From Sedimenticola sp. (GTDB taxonomy: Bacteria > Pseudomonadota > Gammaproteobacteria > Chromatiales > Chromatiaceae), in assembly GCA_026994195.1 (NCBI GenBank), contig JALWRH010000068.1, positions 1 to 56,548 on the forward strand: 56,548 bases of DNA. Reading direction: 5' to 3'. Shown piece after piece: positions 1-8,468 of this stretch. The notes under the pieces were generated by a model that saw nothing but the letters and a program-made list of their open reading frames with translations, searched no databases and was not told the DNA's origin. Both the position numbers and the translations under genes were made by a program. Within the stretch, counting starts at the first letter, position 1; each line of letters begins with the position of its first letter.

Positions 1-1
1 T

Positions 2-397
2 CTGGCTCAGGGAGGCCAGGTATGGTTGTTTGGCTCGGATAAAGATCGTGCGGTGTGCGACAATATCGCCCGGATGGCAGGGGATGCCTGCGTCAACCTG
101 GCGGGGCGCACTACATTGGCCCAGGCTGTGGACCTGCTCTCCCTGGCAGATGCCGTGGTGAGCAACGATTCGGGGCTGATGCACGTGGCGGCTGCTCTGG
201 AGCGCCCCCTGGTGGCCATCTATGGTTCTTCGGATCCGGGTTTTACCCCACCCTTGAACCGGCGGCATGAAATCGTCAGCCTGGGTCTGGATTGCAGTCC
301 CTGCTTCAAGCGGGAGTGTCCTCTGGGGCATCTGCGCTGCCTGGCCGATATCGGGGTGGAAACCGTGCAGAACGCCTTGCGGCGTGTCAGCGCATGA
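2..397 (+). CDS. waaF: ADP-heptose:LPS heptosyltransferase II, 3' part only
   Basis: The gene is cut by the window edge; the frame is open from base 2 and only the last ~131 residues are present. WaaF adds the second heptose to the LPS inner core at the cytoplasmic face of the inner membrane. The C-terminal glycosyltransferase-9 signature is clear: a nucleotide-sugar site around SNDSGLMHVAAA, then YGSSDPGFTPPL and the Cys-containing CSPCFKRECPLGHLRC tail typical of WaaF. It is followed after 15 bp by cysC and by waaC, waaG and waaP on the same strand, so it is part of an LPS-core operon. Identification as WaaF rather than another heptosyltransferase rests on this tail and on the distinct waaC two genes downstream. 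Confidence 0.9.
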   Translation: MAQGGQVWLFGSDKDRAVCDNIARMAGDACVNLAGRTTLAQAVDLLSLADAVVSNDSGLMHVAAALERPLVAIYGSSDPGFTPPLNRRHEIVSLGLDCSPCFKRECPLGHLRCLADIGVETVQNALRRVSA

Positions 398-412
398 ACA
401 GTAAGGTATCTC

Positions 413-1018
413 GTGAACGATAAATCCGAAAACGTTGTCTGGCATCATGCCACGGTCACCCGGGAACGGCGCCAGCAGCTCAATGGACACCGCAGTTTTG
501 TCCTCTGGTTCACCGGCCTGTCCGGTTCAGGAAAATCCACCCTGGCCCATGCCGTGGAAGAGCGTCTGCACCAGATGAACTGCCGCACTTTTGTCTTCGA
601 TGGAGACAACGTGCGCCACGGCTTGTGCAGCGACCTGGGTTTCGGGGAGGAGGATCGGCGTGAGAACATCCGCCGCATCGGCGAGATGACCAAGCTGTTC
701 GTGGAAGCCGGGGTCATTGCCATGACTGCCTTCATTTCCCCGTTCCGCGCCGAGCGGCAGATGGTGCGCTCCCTGTTCGAGCCGGGGGAGTTCATTGAGG
801 TGTACTGCGACTGCAGTCTGGAAACCTGCGAAGAGCGGGATGTGAAGGGCTTGTATGCCAAGGCCCGGGCCGGCCTGATTCCCAACTACACGGGGATTTC
901 TTCTCCCTATGAAGAGCCCGAAGCCGCTGAGATCCGCATCCGGACCGACAGCCAGAGCCTGGAGGACAGTGTGGACCGGGTTCTGAATTATCTGCAGGAC
1001 AGGCAGCTTGTCGGATGA
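413..1018 (+). CDS. cysC: Adenylylsulfate (APS) kinase
   Basis: CysC phosphorylates APS with ATP to give PAPS, the sulfate donor for assimilation and sulfotransferases. The 201-residue product has the usual length. The P-loop GLSGSGKST is at residues 35-43, followed by the [12 protein letters not shown]-binding segment near residue 64 and the [12 protein letters not shown] and [13 protein letters not shown]-type lid segments. The start is GTG at 413 with an AAGG box about eight bases upstream. Its place between waaF and waaC is notable: no sulfate-assimilation gene is adjacent, so it may supply PAPS for surface glycan sulfation or may simply be a passenger. The enzyme assignment is firm; the role in this operon is inference. 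Confidence 0.93.
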   Translation: MNDKSENVVWHHATVTRERRQQLNGHRSFVLWFTGLSGSGKSTLAHAVEERLHQMNCRTFVFDGDNVRHGLCSDLGFGEEDRRENIRRIGEMTKLFVEAGVIAMTAFISPFRAERQMVRSLFEPGEFIEVYCDCSLETCEERDVKGLYAKARAGLIPNYTGISSPYEEPEAAEIRIRTDSQSLEDSVDRVLNYLQDRQLVG

Positions 1019-1022
1019 ACCG

Positions 1023-2036
1023 ATGCGGGTGCTGCTAGTCAAGACCTCTTCCCTGGGCGATCTGATACACAGCTTTCCTGCCCTCAGCGACGCAAAGCGC
1101 GCCTTGCCAGGTATCGAATTCCACTGGTTGGTCGAAGAAGCGTTTGCTGAAGTGCCCGAATGGCATCCCGCCGTGAGCGCCACCCTGTCCATTGGTCTGC
1201 GCCGCTGGCGCAGGAACTGGCGCAAAACCTGGAAAAAGGGGGAGCTGGGCCACTTCAGGACGCTGTTGCAGCAGACGCCCTATGACCTGGTTATTGATGC
1301 TCAGGGCCTGCTGAAAAGCGCCCTGCCAGCCCGCTGGGCAAGAGGCCCGCTGGTGGGCTACGACCGTCATTCCATCCGTGAACCCCTGGCCAGCCTTTTC
1401 TACACCAGGAAATATGCTGTTTCCCGCGACCAGCATGCCGTGGAAAGGATACGGCAGCTGTTTGCCCTGGCCCTGGAATATCCTGTGCCCCAGAGCAGCC
1501 CCGAGTTCGGCCTGGAAGGTGAAGCGCCGGCCCCGTCCCGGGAGCTGGTGTTTCTTCATGGCACCACTTGGCCCAGCAAGCACTGGCCGGATGCCTACTG
1601 GATGGCGTTGACGCAGATGGCGGCGGAAGCAGGCTACTCCGTGGGGTTTCCCTGGTATAAATCAGAAGAAAGACGGCGCGCAGAGAAGATCATCGCCCGC
1701 TCGGAGCATGGCAGCCTGTTGCCGCGCATGGGCTTGTCTGAAATGAAACAATGCCTGGGCCGGGCATCCGGTGTAGTGGGGGTGGATACCGGTCTTGCCC
1801 ACCTGGCGGCGGCTTTGGGTACACCTGCCGTCACCCTGTACGGCCCCACGGCGCCAGGCCTCACGGGAGCCGTGGGATGCCGGCAGAAGAACCTGCCGGC
1901 GGACTGGTCCTGCGCGCCCTGCATGAAGCGGGGCTGTGATTACCCGGATCCGTCTCCGGTGAAACCGGCATGCTTCCAGAGCCTTTCTCCGGAAACCGTC
2001 TGGGCAGCCTTGCAACAACAGATGGCGGCATCATGA
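1023..2036 (+). CDS. waaC: ADP-heptose:LPS heptosyltransferase I
   Basis: WaaC transfers the first heptose to Kdo2-lipid A. The protein starts MRVLLVKTSSLGDLIHSFPAL, the typical WaaC N-terminus, and carries the family-9 sugar-nucleotide motif GVDTGLAHLAAALGTPAV followed by TLYGPT near residue 260. At 337 residues it is close to the family norm. A TTG at 1008 would extend the frame into the end of cysC, but ATG at 1023 fits the conserved N-terminus. The gene begins four bases after the cysC stop and overlaps waaG by ATGA, so the operon is translationally coupled. A Cys-rich C-terminal segment (CAPCMKRGC) resembles that of WaaF. Confidence 0.92.
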   Translation: MRVLLVKTSSLGDLIHSFPALSDAKRALPGIEFHWLVEEAFAEVPEWHPAVSATLSIGLRRWRRNWRKTWKKGELGHFRTLLQQTPYDLVIDAQGLLKSALPARWARGPLVGYDRHSIREPLASLFYTRKYAVSRDQHAVERIRQLFALALEYPVPQSSPEFGLEGEAPAPSRELVFLHGTTWPSKHWPDAYWMALTQMAAEAGYSVGFPWYKSEERRRAEKIIARSEHGSLLPRMGLSEMKQCLGRASGVVGVDTGLAHLAAALGTPAVTLYGPTAPGLTGAVGCRQKNLPADWSCAPCMKRGCDYPDPSPVKPACFQSLSPETVWAALQQQMAAS

Positions 2037-3145
2037 AGCTGGCGTTCGTGCTCTTCAAGTATTTTCCCTATGGCGGCCTGCAGCGTGACATGTTGCAGAT
2101 TGCCCGGGAATGCCGGGAGCGGGGCCACGATATCCATATCTTCACTCTGAGCTGGGAAGGTCCGCGGCCGGATGACATGCATATTCATGTGTTGCCGGTG
2201 CAGCGCTGGTCCAACCACCGGCGTTATCAGGCCTTCTGCGAAGGCCTGCCTGCCCGATACCGGGAATACGGCATCCAGCGAGTCGTCGGCTTCAACAAGA
2301 TGCCGGGACTGGATTTCTACTATGCGGCGGATCCCTGCCTGAAAGACAAGCTGATACGCGAGCGCAGCGCAGTCACGCGCCGACTGCCGCGCTACCGGCA
2401 CTTTCTGCGCTATGAACAGGCGGTTTTCGGTCGGGACAGTGACACCTGCATATTGCTCATTTCACCGCGGCAGCATCATATCTACCAGAAATACTATGCA
2501 ACCCCCGAAAGCCGCCTGTACATGCTGCCGCCCGGCATAGATCGTAGCCGCATGGCGGGACCGGATGCGCCGGAACTGCGCCGGAGCCTGCGCCAGGAAT
2601 TTGGTCTGGCCGATGATGAGAAGCTGATCCTGTGTATCGGCTCAGGCTTCAAGACCAAAGGCCTGGACCGGTCCCTCAAAGCCCTGGCCGGGTTACCGGA
2701 CCGGCTGCGGGAAAAGACCCGGCTGATCGCCATCGGCAGTGACAATGGCGATCCTTTCGTGCGTCTGGCCTCCCGGCTGGGTGTGGGGGAACGTTTTCTG
2801 GTATTGCACGGCCGGGATGATATTCCCCGTTTTCTCCAGGGGGGGGACCTGCTGCTGCATCCGGCCTACAATGAAAACTCCGGGATGGTGATCCTGGAAG
2901 CCATCATTGCCGGGTTGCCCCTGCTGGTCACCAGCGTGTGTGGCTATGCGTATTATGCGGAGGAGGCCCAGGCAGGGCGGGTGGTGCCTGAGCCGTTCGA
3001 TCAGGAGGTGCTGAATACCATGCTGGCGGAGATGCTGGAATCACCCAGGACCGCCGAATGGCGCAGGAACGGCATAGCCTATGGCCAGACCCATGACCTG
3101 TACAGCATGACCACCCATGCTGCCGACCTGATACTGGCCTCATGA
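2033..3145 (+). CDS. waaG: LPS core glucosyltransferase I (GT4 family)
   Basis: WaaG adds the first hexose to heptose II of the LPS core. The product has 370 residues, near the E. coli 374. The N-terminus MKLAFVLFKYFPYGGLQRDM is the WaaG signature. The GT4 C-terminal half contains GSGFKTKGLDRSLKAL (nucleotide-binding turn), LHGRDDIP, and the acidic ENSGMVILEAIIAGLP motif, which matches the EX7E element. The ATG overlaps the waaC stop (ATGA), and the stop overlaps the next start in the same way, indicating coupled translation within the core operon. The exact sugar added in this organism cannot be told from sequence. Confidence 0.92.
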   Translation: MKLAFVLFKYFPYGGLQRDMLQIARECRERGHDIHIFTLSWEGPRPDDMHIHVLPVQRWSNHRRYQAFCEGLPARYREYGIQRVVGFNKMPGLDFYYAADPCLKDKLIRERSAVTRRLPRYRHFLRYEQAVFGRDSDTCILLISPRQHHIYQKYYATPESRLYMLPPGIDRSRMAGPDAPELRRSLRQEFGLADDEKLILCIGSGFKTKGLDRSLKALAGLPDRLREKTRLIAIGSDNGDPFVRLASRLGVGERFLVLHGRDDIPRFLQGGDLLLHPAYNENSGMVILEAIIAGLPLLVTSVCGYAYYAEEAQAGRVVPEPFDQEVLNTMLAEMLESPRTAEWRRNGIAYGQTHDLYSMTTHAADLILAS

Positions 3146-3948
3146 TCTGGTTGTCCGAATCTTTCCGGAAACGCCTGAACCCGCCCTGGCGCGGGGTGCG
3201 GGATGCCATGGAAGTAAAGGGCCGGGTCTATCGCAATCCCCCGGGGGCCAACCGCCGTACCCTGCGATTCGAACGGGATGGCCAGGGTTATTTTCTCAAG
3301 CTTCATTGGGGCGTGGGATGGGGCGAGATCTTCAAGAATCTGTTCAGCCTGCGCCTGCCGGTGATCGGGGCCGGCAATGAATGGCGCGCCATACAGCGTT
3401 TGGAAAGTCTGGGGGTAGAAACCATGCGTCTGGAAGCCTGGGGGGAGGAAGGCTGGAATCCTGCTCGGCGCAGATCCTTCGTTGTCACCCGGGAGCTGGA
3501 AAACACCATCAGCCTGGAGGACTATTGCGCATCCTGGAAGCAATCGCCCCCGGATCCGGGTCTCAAGCGCCAGCTCATCGGGCGCGTGGCGGCCATGACC
3601 CGGCAACTGCATGAAAACGGCCTGAATCACCGGGACCTGTATATCTGCCATTTTCTTTTACGCCAGCCCTGGGACGGCAGCGCCGGGAGCCTGCACCTGT
3701 ATCTCATCGATCTGCACCGGGTGCAGCAGCACCGGCGGCTGCCCCGGCGCTGGCGGGTCAAGGACGTGGGGAGCCTGTATTTTTCCGCCATGGATCTCGG
3801 GCTGACCAACAGAGACAGGCTGCGCTTCCTGCGCGGCTATTACAAGCAACCCTTGCGCCGCATCCTGCAGGAGCACGGGGATTTTCTGCAAGCTGTGGAA
3901 CAACGCGCCCGGGCGCTTCGGAACAAGGGGATCAGGGAAAATGACTGA
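3142..3948 (+). CDS. waaP: LPS core heptose(I) kinase
   Basis: WaaP (RfaP) phosphorylates heptose I of the inner core, which strengthens the outer membrane through divalent-cation bridging. The 268-residue length matches the family. It shows the eukaryotic-kinase-like catalytic loop NHRDLYICHFLL (HRD with catalytic Asp) and the metal-binding segment YLIDLHRV; an ATP-binding lysine is seen in GYFLKLHWG. The start overlaps waaG by ATGA, and the 3' end overlaps the next kinase-like gene by eight bases. Orientation, spacing and neighbours all fit a waaFCGP core operon like that of Pseudomonas and enterics. Confidence 0.92.
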   Translation: MIWLSESFRKRLNPPWRGVRDAMEVKGRVYRNPPGANRRTLRFERDGQGYFLKLHWGVGWGEIFKNLFSLRLPVIGAGNEWRAIQRLESLGVETMRLEAWGEEGWNPARRRSFVVTRELENTISLEDYCASWKQSPPDPGLKRQLIGRVAAMTRQLHENGLNHRDLYICHFLLRQPWDGSAGSLHLYLIDLHRVQQHRRLPRRWRVKDVGSLYFSAMDLGLTNRDRLRFLRGYYKQPLRRILQEHGDFLQAVEQRARALRNKGIREND

Positions 3949-4720
3949 ATTTATCCTGCCGGGCTGGGAAAAGATTTTCGCCCACAACGGCCTGAACCGT
4001 TTCGAGGACTTCTGGACCGTGGATGCCGACTGGTTCGAACCGCCTAATTACCGGCGCGGCGGCTGGAGTGGTGCGTCACGCATGGTCCTGGAAGATCCCG
4101 ACGGCGGGGAGCAGGTCATTTTTCTCAAGCGCCAGGAAAACCATACCCGCAAAACCTGGCGCAATCCCATTGCCGGTGAGCCGACCTTTCGCGGTGAGGC
4201 GCGTAACCTGCGCTTTCTCAACAGCCATGATATCGCCGCCCCGGAGCTGGTCTACTATGCCGAGTTCCGTTCTCCCCAGGGATGGCAGGTGGTGTTGGCT
4301 ACCCGGGAGCTCACGGGATTCATCCCCCTGAATGAACTGGTAGAGCGTTGGCGAAAGCAGGGCTGGAAGCAATTTCATCATGAGCGTCAGCGCATCATTC
4401 CCGAAATGGCAGAGCTGATCAGGCGCCTGCATGGGTACAATCTGGTTCATGGCGCCTTGCATGCCAAGCATGTGTTTGTGAATCCGGAGAAGGCGCAGGC
4501 CTGCCTCATCGATCTGGAAAAGATGCGCCGCCGCCTGTTGCGCCGCCAGGCCATGGTACGGGATCTGGACACCTGCAACCGGCGCACCTTTGATGTAAGC
4601 CGTACTGACCGCCTGCGTTTTCTGCTCTGCTACCTGCAAAAAGACCGTTTCGACGCGCAAGCCCGCGATCTGTGGCGGGAACTGGCGGCCCTGGAAAAAC
4701 GCAAGAATGCGCGCTTGTGA
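3941..4720 (+). CDS. InaA/WaaP-family LPS kinase-like protein with altered catalytic loop
   Basis: A 259-residue member of the LPS-kinase (InaA-like) family, last gene of the core operon and overlapping waaP by eight bases. It aligns by eye with WaaP: a lysine in VIFLKRQENH, GEARNLRFLNSHDIAAPELVYY, a catalytic-loop position reading NLVHGALHAKHVFV, and a metal-site-like CLIDLEKMRRR. Where waaP next door has HRD, this protein has HGA, so the catalytic aspartate is missing. It may use another residue, or be a pseudokinase that assists WaaP. In Pseudomonas similar genes follow waaP. Family membership is fairly sure, activity is not. Confidence 0.75.
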   Translation: MTEFILPGWEKIFAHNGLNRFEDFWTVDADWFEPPNYRRGGWSGASRMVLEDPDGGEQVIFLKRQENHTRKTWRNPIAGEPTFRGEARNLRFLNSHDIAAPELVYYAEFRSPQGWQVVLATRELTGFIPLNELVERWRKQGWKQFHHERQRIIPEMAELIRRLHGYNLVHGALHAKHVFVNPEKAQACLIDLEKMRRRLLRRQAMVRDLDTCNRRTFDVSRTDRLRFLLCYLQKDRFDAQARDLWRELAALEKRKNARL

Positions 4721-4740
4721 AGCACTGCCTGGATTTATTC

Positions 4741-4785
4741 GCCCCTCTCCCTAACCCCCTCCCCGGGGGGAGAGGGGACTGTGTG
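4741..4785 (+). repeat. C-rich palindromic repeat, copy A
   Basis: A short C-rich tract runs into its own G-rich complement (CCCCTCTCC ... GGAGAGGGG) and ends GACTGTGTG. It lies just after the LPS operon. A second copy with the same end (GAGAGGGGACTGTGTG) lies at about 5817-5863, so the two flank the gene at 4847-5737 in the same orientation. It could act as a transcription-attenuating hairpin. It belongs to the family of dispersed C-rich intergenic hairpins seen in many proteobacteria. Confidence 0.7.
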
Positions 4786-4835
4786 ACGCTTTGATTTGAG
4801 CAAATGCCCCCTGTCCAGACAGGAGACAATTGCCT

Positions 4836-4847
4836 ATGATTGATTGA
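4836..4847 (+). other. Possible three-codon leader ORF overlapping the next start
   Basis: An AGGAGA ribosome-binding site at 4821-4826 is placed well for an ATG at 4836, which opens a three-codon frame whose TGA overlaps the ATG of the following gene (TGATG at 4845-4849). The main gene otherwise has no close ribosome-binding site. Reinitiation from this mini-ORF is an inference from spacing only. Confidence 0.3.
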
Positions 4848-5737
4848 TGAAGCTTAACCTGTTGCCAAGCCTTGTCCTGTTGGGCCTGCTGCCTCTGAAA
4901 GCGGTACTGGCCGATGATCCCCAGGCCCGGGATATTGCCCGGGATGTGTACTTCGTGAATCACTTCTTTGCTGTGGATAACATCAGCTACGGCAGCAAGC
5001 GCCATCCCATGCAGCTGTTCAACCAGCCGTCCCGGGGCAAAGGGCGGGGCCACAAGCTGGAGCGTCATCTCAACAACCGTTACGACAAGGGGGACATCAA
5101 GGCCCGGGATCTGGTGATCTTCCGTTCCGGGCAACTGCGAAGCACTGGCATACTGGTTGATATCTACAAAGATGCCGGGCGCCCCCTGAGTTTTGCCATC
5201 TGGCTGCCGGCCCTGCGAAAGATACGTCGCCATTCCGAGCCTGATCAGGCGGATATCTGGGGCGGCAGTGTCTTTACCTACGGTGATATCTACCTGCGCA
5301 AGCCTTCGGATGAACGCCATGAACTGTTGGGCAGGGTTGAGTTTTCCCAGTGCCTGGGCAGCCTGGATGACAGCCGTCTGCAGGCGCCCGACCCCTGGTG
5401 CGGCATCAAGGGCAAGGAGGTGCTGAAGCTGCGCAGTTATCCACGTAAATCCGGGTGGTGGTATGACTGGCGGGATCAGTACATCGACCCGGAAAGCCAC
5501 GCCGACTACCGGTCCGAGTATTTCAAGGATGGCCGGAAAATCAAGATCATCGACAAGGCTTGGAAAAGTATGGGGCTGGCAGATCCCAGGGGGCAGTATT
5601 GGCGCTACTGGTATGGCATCAATCTGCGAACGGGCGCCCGCGGCATGGCCTGGGTGGCAGAGGATCAGGTGCGCTGGAACCAGAAGGTGAAGAACAGCCT
5701 GTGGAGTCTCGCCACGCTGCGCAAGCTCAGTCGTTAG
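4847..5737 (+). CDS. Exported outer-membrane-lipoprotein-sorting-like protein (LolA-like fold)
   Basis: A 296-residue protein with a clear signal peptide (residues 1-20, cleavage near AVLA-DD). The mature part has features of the LolA/LolB-like TP0789-type domain: an early helix (ARDVYFVNHFF), basic strands, LVIFRSGQLRSTGILVDIY, RKIRRHSEPDQADIWGGSVFTYGD (a segment common in such outer-membrane lipoprotein-sorting proteins) and a final WRYWYGINLRTG block. It probably acts in the periplasm on lipid or lipoprotein. The usable starts are TTG 4844 and ATG 4847; ATG is chosen. It is isolated between two C-rich repeats, downstream of the LPS operon. The fold assignment is moderately sure, function unknown. 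Confidence 0.7.
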   Translation: MKLNLLPSLVLLGLLPLKAVLADDPQARDIARDVYFVNHFFAVDNISYGSKRHPMQLFNQPSRGKGRGHKLERHLNNRYDKGDIKARDLVIFRSGQLRSTGILVDIYKDAGRPLSFAIWLPALRKIRRHSEPDQADIWGGSVFTYGDIYLRKPSDERHELLGRVEFSQCLGSLDDSRLQAPDPWCGIKGKEVLKLRSYPRKSGWWYDWRDQYIDPESHADYRSEYFKDGRKIKIIDKAWKSMGLADPRGQYWRYWYGINLRTGARGMAWVAEDQVRWNQKVKNSLWSLATLRKLSR

Positions 5738-5816
5738 TGTGGAAGAACACTATAGATTCTTCCTCTCCTGGTTTCAGGGGAGGGGGTGAATGCTTTGTAT
5801 CCTTCCGCACCTCGAT

Positions 5817-5863
5817 ACCCCCTCACCCTAGCCCTCTCCCTGAGGGGAGAGGGGACTGTGTGG
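5817..5863 (+). repeat. C-rich palindromic repeat, copy B
   Basis: The copy reads CCCCCTCACCCTAGCCCTC, then TCCCTGAGGGGAGAGGGGAC, and ends TGTGTGG like copy A. A partial third palindrome (CCTCTCCTG ... CAGGGGAGG) lies just upstream at about 5761-5788. The intergenic region 5738-6031 holds these hairpins and nothing else I can name. Confidence 0.7.
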
Positions 5864-6031
5864 CAGTGTAAACAGCGGAATCATGAATCAAGTATTTGTG
5901 GGCATTTGGGAAAGCTGTTTTTCATGGAGTAGAAAGCCTACCCATTCTTTGCCAAAAGCTTCCTTATTTTCATCATAGTTGTTCTTGTCAATAATGTGCG
6001 CCATGAACCGTGTCACACTACTGGAAGAAAA

Positions 6032-6352
6032 ATGATGATTCGTAAAGCTGTATTTTCTCTCGTTCTGGTTTCCCTGGCCGGCATGAGCCTGTCCAGCGTG
6101 GTGCAGGCTGCGGCCATCCCCAAACGCACTCATGAAAGCACCGTCATTGGTGCGAAGGCAGGCGTCATTCCTCCGACCTCCAGCGTGCAGGATCTTGAAG
6201 CAACCCTGAAAAACTCCTATGTCGGCACTTATGTCATTTATGGTGCTTTGCCTGAAGATTACAAAGTGACCCTGTATTCATCCATCAAGGATGGTGGCAA
6301 TATCAAGGATTTTCGCAACCAGGTCATCAAGATGCGTTTGAATCGTCATTGA
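6032..6352 (+). CDS. Small secreted protein of unknown function
   Basis: A 106-residue protein with a typical signal peptide (MMIRKAVFSLVLVSLAGMS..., cleavage after VQA or QAA, near residue 26). The mature ~80 residues contain SSVQDLEATLKNSYVGTYVIYGALPEDYK and a basic C-terminus. No family was recognised. Two adjacent ATGs (6032, 6035) are possible; a GGAAGA box lies just upstream. The frame starting farther upstream at 5996 is unlikely because the signal peptide begins at MMIRK. It is convergent with the sensor kinase that follows, the stops being 22 bases apart. Confidence 0.7.
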   Translation: MMIRKAVFSLVLVSLAGMSLSSVVQAAAIPKRTHESTVIGAKAGVIPPTSSVQDLEATLKNSYVGTYVIYGALPEDYKVTLYSSIKDGGNIKDFRNQVIKMRLNRH

Positions 6353-6374
6353 CGGTTTCGGGACGAGGCGGTCG

Positions 6375-7697
6375 TCAGGGACGATCCCGCGGAATTTCGA
6401 TGCAGGCAGCCAGTCCGCCCGCCTTCCTGTTGTCGAGGGTTATTTTCCACCCCTGGAGCTGGGCCAGTTGCTGCACGATGGCAAGGCCCAACCCGCTGCC
6501 GCCGGTGCCGCGGTTGCGGGACGGGTCGAGCAGGTAGAAAGGCTGCAACACTTTGCCGAGTTCATCATCAGGGATGCCGGCACCCTGGTCCAGAATGCAG
6601 ATCTTTACCTTGCTTCCGGAGCAATGCAGTCGCAGGCCAACACCTTTTCCCTTCGCGTGGTGGAAAGCGTTGTCGATAAGATTGTTGAGGATCCGCATTA
6701 GCACCACTTCATTGATCACAGCCCTGCAGGGTGATGTGGCCTCGATATGCAGGGGGTTGCCTGCCTCTGTGTGTGTCGCACCGATATCAGTCACCAGTGC
6801 GGCCAGGTCGGTTTCCTTGTCCTGCGCCCCGTCTTGCTGCATCATTCGCGCCAGTTCCAGGGTGCGGGTGATCAGGGCATCCATCTCCTCTATGTCCTGC
6901 TGCATGTTATCGAGCAGATCATCGTCCTTCCTGCCCCGCAACAGTTCCGTGGCGATGCGCAATCTGGCCAGTGGCGTGCGCAGGTCATGGGAAATACCGC
7001 CAAGGAGAGTAGTGCGGTTTTCCAGCAGGCGTTCTATTTCACTGCTCAACTGGTTGAACTTGCGCGCCAGTTCCGCCAGCTCCCTGGGGCCGTCCTCCGG
7101 CAGGGGTAAGGGATGTATTCCCTGTCCCAGGCGTTGCACTCCCTGGGACAGGGTTTCCAGAGGCCGGGTAATGCGCCGTACCACCAGCAGGGTAGTCAGC
7201 AGGATAAAGAGGCTGGCGCCCAGGAGGATGCTGACAACGGCGCGGGGTGGTTCAGCGCCTATATGGCCATGGTTTATTCCCAAGTATAGCGTTTTACCGG
7301 CAATTGGCAGGATGACCCAATACAGGTCTGGCTTATTCTCCGACTGGTGGATATGCAGAGCCTGGTCCAGGCGGGTGCTCAGCGCCTCTTCCAGAAACAG
7401 CATGTAAGGCGAATGCAGCAGCGGGGTCTTCAGGGGGGGCTTTGGTGGTGTTGCCTGCAGTATCAGATCGTGACTGCTGCGCAATTCTTTTTGGAAGTCC
7501 TGACGTGCGGATGCCGGCAGTTCGGCCCAGGTTTTGGCTGACAGCACCATGAGGGCGGCCAGATCCCCTGCGCTTTGCCGGGCCACGGGTAGCAGCATGT
7601 AGTTCAGCACCACGAATCCTGTGAACAGTATGAAGCCAAGCAGCGCTGCCGAAATCGTCAGGCTGGTGCGGGCAAACAGGGTGTTGGGTAAACGCAT
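6375..7697 (-). CDS. envZ: EnvZ-type sensor histidine kinase
   Basis: A 440-residue inner-membrane kinase. The order is TM1 (about 13-35), periplasmic domain (36-154), TM2 (155-174), HAMP linker (RRITRPLETLSQGV), H-box GGISHDLRTPLARLR with phospho-acceptor His237, N-box NNLIDNAFHH, and G-boxes DQGAGIP and GGSGLGLAIV. The H-box and architecture match EnvZ. It is encoded three bases after the OmpR-type regulator and forms its cognate pair, presumably responding to envelope or osmotic conditions. The name is assigned by architecture and partner; true orthology with E. coli envZ is not proven. Confidence 0.85.
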   Translation of the reverse strand: MRLPNTLFARTSLTISAALLGFILFTGFVVLNYMLLPVARQSAGDLAALMVLSAKTWAELPASARQDFQKELRSSHDLILQATPPKPPLKTPLLHSPYMLFLEEALSTRLDQALHIHQSENKPDLYWVILPIAGKTLYLGINHGHIGAEPPRAVVSILLGASLFILLTTLLVVRRITRPLETLSQGVQRLGQGIHPLPLPEDGPRELAELARKFNQLSSEIERLLENRTTLLGGISHDLRTPLARLRIATELLRGRKDDDLLDNMQQDIEEMDALITRTLELARMMQQDGAQDKETDLAALVTDIGATHTEAGNPLHIEATSPCRAVINEVVLMRILNNLIDNAFHHAKGKGVGLRLHCSGSKVKICILDQGAGIPDDELGKVLQPFYLLDPSRNRGTGGSGLGLAIVQQLAQLQGWKITLDNRKAGGLAACIEIPRDRP

Positions 7698-7700
7698 GGT

Positions 7701-8426
7701 TTAACTGTCTGAACCCTGGGGGTTGAACAGATAGCCTTTGCCCCACACGGTGCGGATATAGTGTGGATGCTTGGGGTCGTCCTCAATCTTGTGCCTCAGG
7801 CGGGTTATACGCACGTCGATACTACGGTCGAAAGGCGAGCGGTCATAGCCTTTGAGAAGATCGATCAGATGATCCCGGGTCAGCACGTGGTTGGGGTACT
7901 GTGCCAGCAGGGCCAGCAAACTGATCTCCCCGCTGGTCAGGGCGATCTCTTTCCCATCCCGCTGCAAACTGTAGTTTTGCATATTCAGAACATAGGGGCC
8001 AAAGCGATAAAGGTTGTTGTTCGTGCCGTTAGCTTCCTTTTCCTTGGCCGGCGGGCTGTTTCTGCGCAGCACGGCGCGTATCCGCGCTACCAGTTCTCTG
8101 GGATTGAAAGGCTTGGCCAGATAGTCGTCCGCCCCGATTTCCAGTCCAACAATGCGATCGATATCTTCTCCTTTGGCGGAAAGTATCAGAACCGGCAGCC
8201 TGGTCGAGGCGCGCAGATGCCGGGTCAGACTGAGGCCGTCCTCGCCGGGCAGCATCAGATCCATGACCACCAGGTCGGGCTCGTGGTCCGCGAGCCAGCT
8301 TTTCATGGCTTCGCCATCGGCCACAACAGCCGTGGAAAAACCCTGTTCCCCAAGGTAGCGCTGCAGCAGGTCGCGCAGTGCCTTGTCATCATCCACGATA
8401 AGTATCAAGGGGGATTGGCGGCTCAT
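7701..8426 (-). CDS. ompR: OmpR-type response regulator
   Basis: A two-domain regulator of 241 residues. The receiver has the acidic pair VDDD (residues 11-14), phospho-acceptor Asp56 in VVMDLMLPGEDG, and Lys in YLAKPFNP. A winged-helix DNA-binding domain follows, with the FDRSIDVRITRLRHKIEDDP recognition helix and the IRTVWGKGYLF wing, both very close to OmpR. The start is put at MSRQSPLILIVDDD (8426). An in-frame ATG at 8459 would add 11 residues without family support. The sensor kinase is immediately downstream. A tandem GAAACA repeat in the upstream region may be its own binding site. Confidence 0.88.
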   Translation of the reverse strand: MSRQSPLILIVDDDKALRDLLQRYLGEQGFSTAVVADGEAMKSWLADHEPDLVVMDLMLPGEDGLSLTRHLRASTRLPVLILSAKGEDIDRIVGLEIGADDYLAKPFNPRELVARIRAVLRRNSPPAKEKEANGTNNNLYRFGPYVLNMQNYSLQRDGKEIALTSGEISLLALLAQYPNHVLTRDHLIDLLKGYDRSPFDRSIDVRITRLRHKIEDDPKHPHYIRTVWGKGYLFNPQGSDS

Positions 8427-8468
8427 GAAATCATGGTAACAAACATTACTCTTTGCCATGGCTATGCG

